A DNA stretch of 64,000 nucleotides, from the NCBI GenBank assembly GCA_964415295.1, contig CAYPYN010000001.1, positions 540,604 to 604,603 on the forward strand, in the 5' to 3' direction. Both the position numbers and the translations under genes were made by a program. This DNA comes from SB21 sp964415295 (GTDB taxonomy: Bacteria; CLD3; SB21). Below, piece after piece: positions 31,605 through 40,405 of the stretch (positions within the stretch are counted from its first letter, which is position 1; every line of letters starts with the position of its first letter). The notes beneath the pieces are model-generated. The model made no database searches. It saw only the letters and a list, made by a program, of their open reading frames with translations, and had not been told where the DNA came from.

Positions 31605-32519
31605 ATGGTCGCCATAGGGAAAACCCCTCTAATAAAACTAGAGCGTCTGTCGGAACCCGGCTGCGCGGAGATTTACGTCAAATACGAAGGCGCCAATCCA
31701 ACAGGAAGCATGAAAGACCGCATGGCGCTCTCGATGGTTGAAGGTGCGGAACGGCGGGGCGAACTCAAACCAGGCGGCACGGTGATGGACTATACCGGCG
31801 GAAGTACGGGAAGTTCACTCTCGATGGTATGCGCCATGAAAGGTTACCGCGCGCACTTCGTCACCTCCGACGCTTTTGCGGAAGAAAAACTCCGCACGAT
31901 GAAAGCTTTCGGTGCAACGCTGGAACTCTTTCCCAGCGATAACCGGAAGATCACCGCCGCGCTGATCGACTCGATGGTGGCCCGGGCGCGGGAACTGAGC
32001 AAAGATCCGAACTACTTCTGGACCGATCAATTCAATAACGTGGACAACCGCAGCGCGTATCACGCCATGGCCCGCGAGATCATGGACGTTCTTGGAAAGA
32101 ACATCGACGAATTCATCATGGGCGTTGGTACCGGCGGATGCTTTTCCGGCAATTCGGAAATACTCAAAAAAGAAATTCCGCACATCCGGTGTATTCCGGT
32201 AGAGCCTTTTCACGTAAGATCTCTTTCCGGCGGCGACACGTCGGGTACGCACCGGCTCGAAGGGATCGGCGCGGGGTTCGTTCCGAAGATCTGCCGCCTC
32301 GATCTCGCCGACGAGATCATCGCCGTTTCCGATGAGGATGCTTATGAAACCGCCAGGAAACTGGCACGTATGGAAGGGATATTCGGAGGCATTACCTCCG
32401 GCGCCAATGTCTGGGCCGCGCTTCAAAGAGCGCGTATCATCGGAGCCGGAAAAAAGATCGTGACCGTGATCGTGGACTCAGGGCTCAAGTATCTGGATGG
32501 CGATCTGTACAAGTATTAA
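31605..32519 (+). CDS. PLP-dependent cysteine synthase / cystathionine beta-synthase family enzyme
   Basis: The 304-residue protein has the fold-type II PLP pattern: IGKTPLIKL at the N-terminus, the PLP-Lys in NPTGSMKDRMALSMV, the substrate loop TGGSTGSSLSMVCAMKGY, the phosphate loop MGVGTGGCFSGNSEIL and ITSGANVWAAL. It lacks the CBS domains of cystathionine synthase and is close in length to CysK/CysM. TGGSTGSS departs from the TSGNTG of O-acetylserine sulfhydrylases, so it may use another acceptor or substrate. The reaction is therefore left at family level. Confidence 0.88.
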   Translation: MVAIGKTPLIKLERLSEPGCAEIYVKYEGANPTGSMKDRMALSMVEGAERRGELKPGGTVMDYTGGSTGSSLSMVCAMKGYRAHFVTSDAFAEEKLRTMKAFGATLELFPSDNRKITAALIDSMVARARELSKDPNYFWTDQFNNVDNRSAYHAMAREIMDVLGKNIDEFIMGVGTGGCFSGNSEILKKEIPHIRCIPVEPFHVRSLSGGDTSGTHRLEGIGAGFVPKICRLDLADEIIAVSDEDAYETARKLARMEGIFGGITSGANVWAALQRARIIGAGKKIVTVIVDSGLKYLDGDLYKY

Positions 32520-32580
32520 TAGAACCGGTTTATTATAATGAGCAGGTTTCAGTTTCCACACAAAACCATGAGGAGGTTTT

Positions 32581-33159
32581 ATGCGTTCCATCGTAATTTG
32601 TCTCGCTTTTGTGATCACGTCTTTAATGGCCGGCTGCGCCGGCATGGCGCTGAATCAGGGAAAGATCGTCAGCGATCAGGTATCCAAGACGTACATAAAG
32701 GATACTTTTGGGGTGGTGACTTATACTAATTTGTACTTTTCAATACCGTGGGATTTCAACGATGCGATCCGTGCTTACAAAGAAGGCCTCCTTAGCGACA
32801 ATTCTCTCAGTGAAAAGCAAAAGCAGGAAAAATTTGATGAAGTGACCAAAGATTTCGGCTTTGTTGAAAACGGATACCTGATCTACTTTTTCAGATTAGA
32901 ATCACCGGCGCTTTTCAAGGCCGGAGAATTCTCGTTCACTTTTAATGATCAGTCCGGGAATGCGATGATTAAGAAGACCGTTCCGATGAGCAACAAAGTC
33001 ACGGTAACTTCGAAATACGGATCTTCAATTTCTTACAATTATCTCTGGATGATGCAGCTGAACAAACCTTTCACCAGAGAGAATTTCCCGTCCGGAAAAT
33101 ACAATGTGACGATAACTTATCCGAACGGTGAAAAACTCGTCTATGAATTGACCTTGTAA
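32581..33159 (+). CDS. Lipoprotein of unknown function
   Basis: ATG 32581, seven bases after GAGGAGG, gives 192 residues with a lipoprotein signal (MRSIVICLAFVITSLMAGCA; lipobox MAGC). The mature part (YLIYFFRLESPALFKAGEF, FTFNDQSGNAMIKKTVPM, SISYNYLWMMQLNKPF, GKYNVTITYPNGEKLVYEL) reads as beta sandwich. Not recognised. The creD gene follows after 49 bases. Confidence 0.65.
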   Translation: MRSIVICLAFVITSLMAGCAGMALNQGKIVSDQVSKTYIKDTFGVVTYTNLYFSIPWDFNDAIRAYKEGLLSDNSLSEKQKQEKFDEVTKDFGFVENGYLIYFFRLESPALFKAGEFSFTFNDQSGNAMIKKTVPMSNKVTVTSKYGSSISYNYLWMMQLNKPFTRENFPSGKYNVTITYPNGEKLVYELTL

Positions 33160-33208
33160 ATTTTCGGAACGCCGCTTTCAATATTAAGAAGCTACCGGAG
33201 AAAATAAC

Positions 33209-34513
33209 ATGAACGAATCCATTCTAAGATCCTCTGTTCTTATTCGTATGATCCTGATAGCGGTACTGACGCTGTTACTACTTATCCCGACCATCATCGT
33301 AGAATCCGTGATCGAGGAGCGCAGTTCCCGCCGCGATGCCGCGATCCAGGAGGTCAGCGAGAAATGGGGTCTGCCGCAAACCGTTACCGGTCCGATACTC
33401 ACCATTCCGATCCGGTACTACAGCAAGGATGATAAAGGGAACGAGATCACGATCATCGATAATCTTCACATTCTCCCGGATTCGCTAATCGTGTCCGGCC
33501 AACTTGCGACGGAGACGCGCGCGCGCGGCATTTACGAAGCGATATTGTACAACAGCCGATTGGAGGTCTCCGGAGGTTTTGATATTTCCAATATCCCCTT
33601 ACTGCATCAGGACGGCAAGACCCCGTTGTGGAATGATGCGGCGGTCACGGTCGGCATTTCCGATCTGCGCGGCATCAAAGAGGAAGTGACCATGCACTCG
33701 GCCGAACGCAATTTCCCGGCCAGTTCCGGCGTGCGTTGGTCGGATGTTGTGAGCTCCGGCATCACGTTCACACCTCCCGTGAACCCGGCGACGAAATCAT
33801 TGCCGTTTTCTTTTTCGCTCAATCTCAACGGAAGTTCCGAGATCCGTTTTTGCCCGCTCGGCAAACGTACGGAGGTTCAGCTGAATTCATCATGGCCAAG
33901 CCCGAGTTTCACAGGCGCTTTCCTGCCGGACACACGCCAAATGGATCAAAAAGGTTTTTCAGGACGGTGGAATGTGCTGGAACTGAACCGCAATTTTCCG
34001 CAGTATTGGATCGACAAGTCGCAATCGGTCACGGAATCCGCTTTCGGCGTGAGACTTCTGCGAACGGTGGACGAATATCAAAAGACGATCCGCACCGCTA
34101 AATACGCGATCCTCATTATTGCGCTGACGTTCCTGGCCTTCTTCCTGTCGGAAGTTCTGGCCAGAGAGATCCTTCATCCCATTCATTACACGCTGGTCGG
34201 CTTCAGCCTGGTCCTGTTTTACTTACTCGTGTTGGCGTTGTCGGAACATCTGGGATTCGATCTCGCCTATTTCCTTTCTTCGGCGGCAACCGTTCTAATG
34301 ATCGGCCTGTACGCCCTCGCGATCGCCGCGCGGAAGCGGACATCGGTAATCGTGTCTTTGGTGCTTTCCGTACTCTATATCTTCCTCTATATCGTACTGC
34401 AGAACGAGGACTACGCCCTGCTGATCGGCAGTATCGGGCTTCTGACGATCATGTCGCTCGTGATGTACCTCACGCGCAAAGTGGATTGGTATTCGATCAA
34501 GAGTTCTCAATAA
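33209..34513 (+). CDS. creD: CreD family inner membrane protein
   Basis: The 434-residue protein has one N-terminal membrane segment (LIRMILIAVLTLLLLIPTII), a long periplasmic part starting ERSSRRDAAIQEVSEKWG and QTVTGPILTIPIRY (the CreD signature), and a C-terminal bundle of about five membrane segments (KYAILIIALTFLAFFLSEVL, LVGFSLVLFYLLVLALSEHL, VLMIGLYALAIAA, VIVSLVLSVLYIFLYIV). CreD is the member of the E. coli Cre regulon linked to envelope stress and beta-lactam tolerance. No creBC pair is present here. Confidence 0.92.
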   Translation: MNESILRSSVLIRMILIAVLTLLLLIPTIIVESVIEERSSRRDAAIQEVSEKWGLPQTVTGPILTIPIRYYSKDDKGNEITIIDNLHILPDSLIVSGQLATETRARGIYEAILYNSRLEVSGGFDISNIPLLHQDGKTPLWNDAAVTVGISDLRGIKEEVTMHSAERNFPASSGVRWSDVVSSGITFTPPVNPATKSLPFSFSLNLNGSSEIRFCPLGKRTEVQLNSSWPSPSFTGAFLPDTRQMDQKGFSGRWNVLELNRNFPQYWIDKSQSVTESAFGVRLLRTVDEYQKTIRTAKYAILIIALTFLAFFLSEVLAREILHPIHYTLVGFSLVLFYLLVLALSEHLGFDLAYFLSSAATVLMIGLYALAIAARKRTSVIVSLVLSVLYIFLYIVLQNEDYALLIGSIGLLTIMSLVMYLTRKVDWYSIKSSQ

Positions 34514-34575
34514 CCGGGCACGAGTCAATTGACATAAAAAATAACAACTCTCTCTAAACCACCAAAGGAGGCCGT

Positions 34576-34767
34576 ATGCAGAAAAGTAAAATGATTCTTC
34601 TGATATCCGCTATCGTCATGGAGATCGTGGCGATTATCCTGATTGCCAAGGCAACCGGCGCCGGTTCGTCTCCCGCCATAGGTATTGTTTTACTGGTGAT
34701 TGGTCTCATGCTTCTGATTATCGGAGTATCCAACAAGACCGGTGACGGCGGCGAAACCAAAAATTGA
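34576..34767 (+). CDS. Small two-segment membrane protein
   Basis: The 63-residue protein has a perfect AAAGGAGG ahead of the ATG and two hydrophobic stretches (MILLISAIVMEIVAIILIAK and GIVLLVIGLMLLIIGVS). No family is recognised. A strong ribosome binding site and good codon structure make it a credible gene. Confidence 0.6.
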   Translation: MQKSKMILLISAIVMEIVAIILIAKATGAGSSPAIGIVLLVIGLMLLIIGVSNKTGDGGETKN

Positions 34768-34828
34768 TCCGCATGATGCGTTTAACTAATAGCGGATGAA
34801 AAAAGTTTTATAACAACGCTTGTAGATT

Positions 34829-35188
34829 ATGACCCCTAAACAAACCGTTCAAAAATGGGTTGACGCGTTCAACCGCGTGGACCTCGACACACTGATCGAA
34901 CTGTATTCCGACAACGCGGTCAATCACCAGGTCGTATTCGAACCGCTGCAGGGTAAAGACGCCATTCGCAATATGTTCGCCGGAGAATTCGCCAAGGCTA
35001 AAATGGTCTGCATCGTAGAGCATATCTTCGAAGACGGCGAATGGGCGATTCTCGAATGGAAAGACCCGCTCGGCCTGCGCGGCTGCGGATTCTTTCATGT
35101 GGTCAACGGTAAGATCGTTTTTCAAAGAGGCTATTGGGACCAATTATCTTTCCTGCGTCAGCAAGGCCTGCCTCTGCCGAAAGAATGA
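34829..35188 (+). CDS. SnoaL-like / nuclear transport factor 2 family protein
   Basis: The protein has 119 residues: TPKQTVQKWVDAFNRVDLDT, LIELYSDNAVNHQVVFEPLQG, AIRNMFAGEFAKAKM, EDGEWAILEWKDPLG and GCGFFHVVNGKIVFQRGYWD. This is the standard NTF2-like cone. No catalytic residues can be assigned. It is distinct in sequence from the SnoaL-like protein at 900-1328. Confidence 0.85.
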   Translation: MTPKQTVQKWVDAFNRVDLDTLIELYSDNAVNHQVVFEPLQGKDAIRNMFAGEFAKAKMVCIVEHIFEDGEWAILEWKDPLGLRGCGFFHVVNGKIVFQRGYWDQLSFLRQQGLPLPKE

Positions 35189-35215
35189 CTCCGCTTCATA
35201 TTTCTCTATGGCCTG

Positions 35216-35234
35216 CCCTGAGCCTGTCGAACGG
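35216..35234. repeat. Short dispersed repeat of the CCCTGAGCCTGTCGAA type
   Basis: CCCTGAGCCTGTCGAACGG lies in the 148-base gap before the peptidase gene. This sequence is a common intergenic repeat in many unrelated genomes, where it yields the tell-tale translated string ACPEPVE, as it does here (MACPEPVERLRG). It is not part of a protein. Confidence 0.55.
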
Positions 35235-35336
35235 CTCCGTGGTTCGTATTCAAAACAAAACCATTGGAAAAAACATCGAAATCGATTAGTTTTGTTCGTC
35301 GATTTTTCATATCCATTCTTATCCGAGGAACTACCC

Positions 35337-37568
35337 ATGAAACGATTTTACATTCTATTCCTGATCTTCATCTCCGGCCTGACAGCTCAGGATCGGTCCA
35401 TGCTGACATTGGAACGCATTTACGAAACGGATGAATTCAATCCGAAATTCTTCAGCCAGTCCAAATGGCTCAAGGACGGAACCGGTTACGCGACGCTTGA
35501 GCCGTCGGCCTCTTCCGCCGGCGGGCGCGACATTGTGAAATACAACGCCGAAAAAGGTACGCGGGACATTTTACTCAGCTCCGATAAACTTATACCGGAA
35601 GGCGGGACAAAAGCACTTTCCATTTACAATTACGCCTGGTCGCCGGACGACAAACGTTTGCTGATCTTCACGAATACCAAAAAGGTTTGGCGCTACAACA
35701 CCCGAGGCGACTACTGGACACTCGACCTGGCCACGGGCAAGCTGCGTAAGCTCGGCGGCGATGCCAAACCGTCCACGCTGATGTTCGCCAAATTCTCCCC
35801 CGACGGCAGCAAAGTTGCCTACGTGCGTGAAAATAATTTGTACTCGGAAGACGTGGTAACCGGCAAGATCACGCAGCTCACATTCGACGGATCGAATACG
35901 GTGATCAACGGTACATTCGATTGGGTCTATGAAGAAGAGTTCGACTGCCGTGACGGTTTTCGCTGGAGCCCGGACAGCAAGTCATTGGCTTACTGGCAGC
36001 TTGATGCGGAAGGGATCGGCATCTTCTACATGATCAATAACACCGATTCTGTCTATTCAAAGATCATTCCCGTGCAGTATCCCAAGGCCGGCGAGAAGAA
36101 CTCCGCCTGCCGTGTGGGCATCGTGAGTGCCGACGGCGGTGCGACCGTATGGATGAAAATGGAAGGCGATTCGCGCACGGATTATTACATCCCGCGCATG
36201 GAGTGGGCCGGCACTTCCGACGCGCTGGTCATGCGCCATATCAACCGTCTGCAGAATACGGTGCAGCTCATGATCGGTAACGCCAAAACCGGCGCGACCC
36301 AAACCATCCTCACCGACAAAGACAACGCGTGGGTGGATATCGACGACGAATTCAAAGTGCTGGATGCCGGAAAGGGCTTTCTTCTGATCAGCGAACGCGA
36401 CGGCTGGCGCCATGTGTATCGGGTTTCCCGCGACGGCAAAAACCTGACTCTGCTTACACCGGGAAATTTTGATGTGGTCAATGTGCTGCTCGCGGATGAA
36501 AAAGATCATTGGCTGTATTACATCGCGTCACCGGATAATCCGGCGCAGCGCTTCTTATTCAGAATGAAAATGGACGGCAAGGGCAAAGCCGAAAAACTGA
36601 CGACGGCGAAGAGCGGATGGCATTCCTATGATATATCCCCCAACGCCAAATACGCCATTCACACATTTTCCACGGCCGATGAGCCCGCTACGATCGAACT
36701 GGTCAGTCTTCCCAAACATAAGACCCTCCGCGTTCTTCAGGACAATGCCGAAATGAAGAAGAATCTTGCAGAACTCAAACGCCGGCCCACGGAATTCTTC
36801 AGAGTTCCCAACAGTTCAGGCCTGCCGCTGGACGGATGGATCATCAAGCCGTTCGATTTCGATTCGACAAAGAAATATCCGCTGTTGATGTTTGTTTACG
36901 GTGAACCTGCCGGACAGACTGTTATGGACAAGTGGGGCTACGACGACTACCTGTGGCATCAGATGCTGGCGCAGCAGGGTTATATCGTTGCCAGTATTGA
37001 CAATCGCGGCACACCGGCTCCGCGCGGACGGGAATGGCGCAAATGCATTTACCGCAATCTGGGCTACACGGGACCGATAGATCAGGCCGATGCCGTGCGC
37101 GAGATCCGCAAATGGAATTTCATCGATTCGAACCGCATCGGTATCTGGGGCTGGAGTGGCGGCGGCGCCAGCACGCTGCAGGCGATGTTCCGCTATCCGG
37201 AATTGTACCAAGTTGGCATGTGCGTTTCGCCGGTGACCGATCAGCATAATTACGATAATATTTATACCGAACGGTATATGGGCCTGCCGAAAGATAATAA
37301 AGACGACTACATCCGGACATCGCCGATCATTTACGCTCAGAATCTTCGCGGGCATTTGCTTTTGGTTCACGGCACCGGCGATGATAACGTGCATTACCAG
37401 AATACGGAAATGCTGATCAACGAACTGGTAAAGGCGGGCAGGCCTTTTGACATGATGGCCTACCCCAACCGCACCCACGCGATCAGCGAAGGCGAAGGCA
37501 CGACGATGCACCTGCGTTCCCTGCTCACACGGTACCTGAATACGCATCTGCCGGCCGGACCAAAATGA
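35337..37568 (+). CDS. Exported dipeptidyl-peptidase IV family (S9B) serine protease
   Basis: ATG 35337 opens directly into a signal peptide (MKRFYILFLIFISGLTAQ), giving 743 residues. An N-terminal beta-propeller (WSPDDKRLLIFTNTKKVWR, FSPDGSKVAYVRENNLYS) contains the amino-terminus-binding double Glu in WVYEEEFDCRDGF. The C-terminal alpha/beta hydrolase domain has S607 in IWGWSGGGASTLQ, the Asp in HGTGDDNVHYQN and the His in YPNRTHAISEG. DPP-IV enzymes release X-Pro dipeptides from peptides, here in the periplasm. The length matches family members of Bacteroidota and relatives. Confidence 0.95.
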   Translation: MKRFYILFLIFISGLTAQDRSMLTLERIYETDEFNPKFFSQSKWLKDGTGYATLEPSASSAGGRDIVKYNAEKGTRDILLSSDKLIPEGGTKALSIYNYAWSPDDKRLLIFTNTKKVWRYNTRGDYWTLDLATGKLRKLGGDAKPSTLMFAKFSPDGSKVAYVRENNLYSEDVVTGKITQLTFDGSNTVINGTFDWVYEEEFDCRDGFRWSPDSKSLAYWQLDAEGIGIFYMINNTDSVYSKIIPVQYPKAGEKNSACRVGIVSADGGATVWMKMEGDSRTDYYIPRMEWAGTSDALVMRHINRLQNTVQLMIGNAKTGATQTILTDKDNAWVDIDDEFKVLDAGKGFLLISERDGWRHVYRVSRDGKNLTLLTPGNFDVVNVLLADEKDHWLYYIASPDNPAQRFLFRMKMDGKGKAEKLTTAKSGWHSYDISPNAKYAIHTFSTADEPATIELVSLPKHKTLRVLQDNAEMKKNLAELKRRPTEFFRVPNSSGLPLDGWIIKPFDFDSTKKYPLLMFVYGEPAGQTVMDKWGYDDYLWHQMLAQQGYIVASIDNRGTPAPRGREWRKCIYRNLGYTGPIDQADAVREIRKWNFIDSNRIGIWGWSGGGASTLQAMFRYPELYQVGMCVSPVTDQHNYDNIYTERYMGLPKDNKDDYIRTSPIIYAQNLRGHLLLVHGTGDDNVHYQNTEMLINELVKAGRPFDMMAYPNRTHAISEGEGTTMHLRSLLTRYLNTHLPAGPK

Positions 37569-37592
37569 AACTTGGTTGAACGCTGAAAGGAC

Positions 37593-38309
37593 TCAGCGGT
37601 TGAGGCTGTTCCTACGCATAAAGACAGCGATGGCGGCAAGCAGCAGGAACTCGCCAATGCCGAACAGCGGCCAGTTGAAATCTGAGGGTACGTAATTAAG
37701 ACTGAGTTCGAATAGTTTTTTTTCGGACGACAACCTTGCTAATTCGCTCAGAGAATGACGTTCGAAAACAAAAGAAGCATAATCATAGGTAAATGAGAAT
37801 ATCACGACCAGTGAGCCGCCGATCAGCAGGGCCCATTCTGTTCGCGATACAAATAGGCGTTCGTTCACCGATCCCAACCGAAAAATACCGAGGCTCAACA
37901 GGATCATTGTCACAGATAAAATGAGCGGCGCCAGCACCGGGCCGATCCAGGCCACGGGAATCAGAAACAATATGTCCCATGTAAACCATGACGAGGGCCA
38001 GTCAAGCACCAGCTTCAGGAAGACATAATAAAAAATATCCCAGACCGCGAAAGAAAAAATGAACCAGGCCAGTTTTTCCGGCACCGTCCTGCCCAGCAGC
38101 ACTCCAAGACTTAAGAGCATGACCAAAGTGGCCGCTTCTCTTACGATCTCGGTCATGGCTACCGTATAAGCGATCGGCGCCAGCGGGAACTGAAAACCAT
38201 CCGGATAATACAGTTCGCGAAGATACACGACGACGGCGGATTCCATAAATCCCATCGCGATGCTGAATACGGTAACCCAGATTAACTTTTTTCGCAGCGA
38301 GGACGGCAT
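37593..38309 (-). CDS. Multi-pass membrane protein of unknown function
   Basis: The 238-residue protein has about six to seven hydrophobic segments, including LIWVTVFSIAMGFMESAVVV, EAATLVMLLSLGVLLGRTVP, LAWFIFSFAVWDIFYYVFLK, ILFLIPVAWIGPVLAPLILS, EWALLIGGSLVVIFSFTYDY and FGIGEFLLLAAIAVFMRR. Conserved-looking polar residues sit within membranes (MGFMESAVV, REL, WDIFYY), which suggests transport or enzyme activity rather than simple anchoring. I do not recognise the family. It is transcribed away from the methyltransferase at 38353. Confidence 0.65.
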   Translation of the reverse strand: MPSSLRKKLIWVTVFSIAMGFMESAVVVYLRELYYPDGFQFPLAPIAYTVAMTEIVREAATLVMLLSLGVLLGRTVPEKLAWFIFSFAVWDIFYYVFLKLVLDWPSSWFTWDILFLIPVAWIGPVLAPLILSVTMILLSLGIFRLGSVNERLFVSRTEWALLIGGSLVVIFSFTYDYASFVFERHSLSELARLSSEKKLFELSLNYVPSDFNWPLFGIGEFLLLAAIAVFMRRNSLNR

Positions 38310-38352
38310 AGATCAAATATAATCGACAATGAACCAATGAATCAATGGCGCA

Positions 38353-39063
38353 ATGACACAATCTTCCGATCCTAATCTCCAAAACCGTCATTCGATCATC
38401 CGTTCCTTCTTTCCCGGAACGGGCAAATCATACGACACGGTTGTAAATATTTTTACGTTAGGGCTGGATATTTACTGGAAACGCGCGATCTACACACGGG
38501 TACCACCGTCAAAGAGTATCCTCGATCTCGCTTGCGGAACCGGCATTGTCACGCTGGGTCTCGCCAAACGCCATCCCGGCGCGGAGATCGTCGGTGTGGA
38601 CATCACGGAGGATTATCTTCAGATCTATAAAGAACGTATTCAAAAACATCGCATCAGCGCTCAATTCATCTTAGGAAACGCGGAAGATGTCAAATTATCT
38701 GGCGCATTCGATGCCGTTGTTTCATCCTACATTCCCAAATACGTAGATCCCGACCGGCTCCTGTCGAATATCGCTCCACACATCAAGCCCGGCGGTGTCA
38801 TCGTACTGCACGATTTCACTTTGCCGCCGAATGTATTTCTTCGTTCCATCTGGTCGGGCTACAACCGGTTGATGAATTTTATAGGAATCCGGCTCTTCCC
38901 GGAATGGAAAGAGGTTTTTGATTCAGGCCTTACCCGTCTTATCCGGGAAACGCGATGGTTCGATACCTTTCCTGAAGCGTTTGCGCGCTACGGATTTGTC
39001 GATATCCAAAAAACATATCTTAGTTTCGGCAGCGCCGGCGTGATCCGGGCTGTTAAAAAGTAG
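38353..39063 (+). CDS. UbiE/COQ5-like class I methyltransferase
   Basis: The 236-residue protein has the order of the ubiquinone/menaquinone methyltransferases: FFPGTGKSYDTVVNIFTLGL, YWKRAIYTR, SILDLACGTGIVTLGLAKRH, IVGVDITEDYLQIYKERI, NAEDVKLSGAFDAVVSSYIP, PHIKPGGVIVLHDFTLPPN and the C-terminal FARYGFVDIQKTYLSFGSAGVI. The placement as UbiE-like is good. Whether it methylates demethylmenaquinone is not certain, since FPEWKEVFDSG and the end differ from typical UbiE. It is divergently placed to the membrane protein gene. Confidence 0.78.
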   Translation: MTQSSDPNLQNRHSIIRSFFPGTGKSYDTVVNIFTLGLDIYWKRAIYTRVPPSKSILDLACGTGIVTLGLAKRHPGAEIVGVDITEDYLQIYKERIQKHRISAQFILGNAEDVKLSGAFDAVVSSYIPKYVDPDRLLSNIAPHIKPGGVIVLHDFTLPPNVFLRSIWSGYNRLMNFIGIRLFPEWKEVFDSGLTRLIRETRWFDTFPEAFARYGFVDIQKTYLSFGSAGVIRAVKK

Positions 39064-39360
39064 AACTCTCGCCACCTACATATTCATGTAGGTTAATTCC
39101 AACCGATATTTGGATATATTGAGCTTACCAAATTGCGTCACGGCTCTTTCTTCAAAGAATCCGTGCCCGTGATTTATGTCACAGCGCTCCTCTATGTTTT
39201 ACCTTATAATGGGTGCGTTCAAAAGTGTGAAAAAACGAACGCTGTTTGTTTTTTTTAGTTGTTTTGGGATCGCTTTCGGATATATTGTTTTTATAACTCA
39301 CAGATCAATTTCATTTTTTTAGAACCTTAACTTTAAAGAATTTTAAAGCGGGAATTCTCT
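39064..39360. other. Intergenic region upstream of the exported-protein cluster
   Basis: This 297-base stretch has no open frame of note. It contains a short inverted repeat GCGTTC with GAACGC (near 39213-39243), several T-rich tracts and TTTAAAGAATTTTAAAGCGG just before the start at 39361. It probably holds the promoter for the beta-helix genes. No clear -35/-10 pair stands out. Confidence 0.4.
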
Positions 39361-40380
39361 ATGCTGTCAAAAATCACTTACGCCATAGTCTTGCTGGCCG
39401 CTTTGCTGTCGGAATCCGCCGAAGCGAAGATCTGGACCGTGGCTCCACGGCCGGGCGCCAATTTCACCACGATTACCGGGGCCATAAGTTCGTCCTCGGT
39501 CGTGGCCGGAGATACAATTCTTGTTTCCGGATCTCCTCAGGCTTACGCCGGGTTTACGGTCAATAAGAAGCTAACGATCATAGGACCGGGCTTCTTCCTG
39601 GGAGAAAATGCCGGTATCCAGGCGGACACCAACGACGCAGAGATCAACTCCACTGTAACCGTATCTGCTTCGGGAACGGTGATCATGGGTCTGTTCTTTC
39701 AGCGATCACTTTTCATCAATGCCAGCAATGTAACGATCGAGCGATGCCGGATGGAAGTGCCCGCGGGCGTGAATTATGAAAATCCCGTATATATTTATAC
39801 CAACGACAGCGTAATAGTCCGGGGTTGTTATATCGTACAGAAAGCCGACTGGTATTCCGCGATCACGATTCAGGGCGGCTCCTCACAGATCGTTATTCAG
39901 AATAATTATATCGAATACGCCGGTACTTTGTCCGGTAGCCATTATGCCATCACTGTTATAACCAGTGCGATCACCGCCGATATATCTAACAATACGATTT
40001 ATGGAAGTGTAAAAAAAGTAAGCGGCGGTTTTACATTTAACAACAATATTTTGCGTTTTGGAACTTTTGATTCAACCGGTGTCACCTTTAACAACAATAT
40101 CGGCAACAGCACTCAGTTTGGCACGCTCAATGGAAACCAGCAAAACGTCACCATGTCGTCCGTATTTCTTCTGACCGGTTCCAGCGATGCGCGTTGGCAG
40201 GTCGTTCCGTTGAGTCCTGCCTACCATGCCGGATTGGACGGCACTGACTGCGGTATGTTCGGTGGCTCTTCGCCTTACCGCCTGTCCGGTGCGCCTCCGA
40301 TCCCGTCGGTATATTCCATGGGCGGATCCATCGATGGATCGCTGCTTTATATGAACGTCAAAGTAAAATCAAATAATTAA
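39361..40380 (+). CDS. Secreted right-handed beta-helix protein, paralog 1
   Basis: The protein has 339 residues with a signal peptide (MLSKITYAIVLLAALLSESAEA). The body reads IWTVAPRPGANFTTITGAIS, GDTILVSGSPQAYAGFTV, KKLTIIGPGFFLGENAG, VTIERCRMEV and ITADISNNTIYGSVKK. These repeated N/I/V-rich rungs are typical of pectin-lyase-type beta helices. Such helices bind or cut polysaccharides, but no catalytic residues stand out. It is clearly homologous to the next protein along its length, and both end in VKSNN. Neither ends in a recognisable sorting domain. Confidence 0.8.
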   Translation: MLSKITYAIVLLAALLSESAEAKIWTVAPRPGANFTTITGAISSSSVVAGDTILVSGSPQAYAGFTVNKKLTIIGPGFFLGENAGIQADTNDAEINSTVTVSASGTVIMGLFFQRSLFINASNVTIERCRMEVPAGVNYENPVYIYTNDSVIVRGCYIVQKADWYSAITIQGGSSQIVIQNNYIEYAGTLSGSHYAITVITSAITADISNNTIYGSVKKVSGGFTFNNNILRFGTFDSTGVTFNNNIGNSTQFGTLNGNQQNVTMSSVFLLTGSSDARWQVVPLSPAYHAGLDGTDCGMFGGSSPYRLSGAPPIPSVYSMGGSIDGSLLYMNVKVKSNN

Positions 40381-40405
40381 TACATAAAACGATAAAGGAG
40401 ATTGT

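Noticed and set aside
35097..35336. Upstream extension of the DPP-IV frame
   Set aside because: It covers the end of the SnoaL-like gene and an intergenic repeat (MACPEPVER string). The signal peptide begins at 35337.
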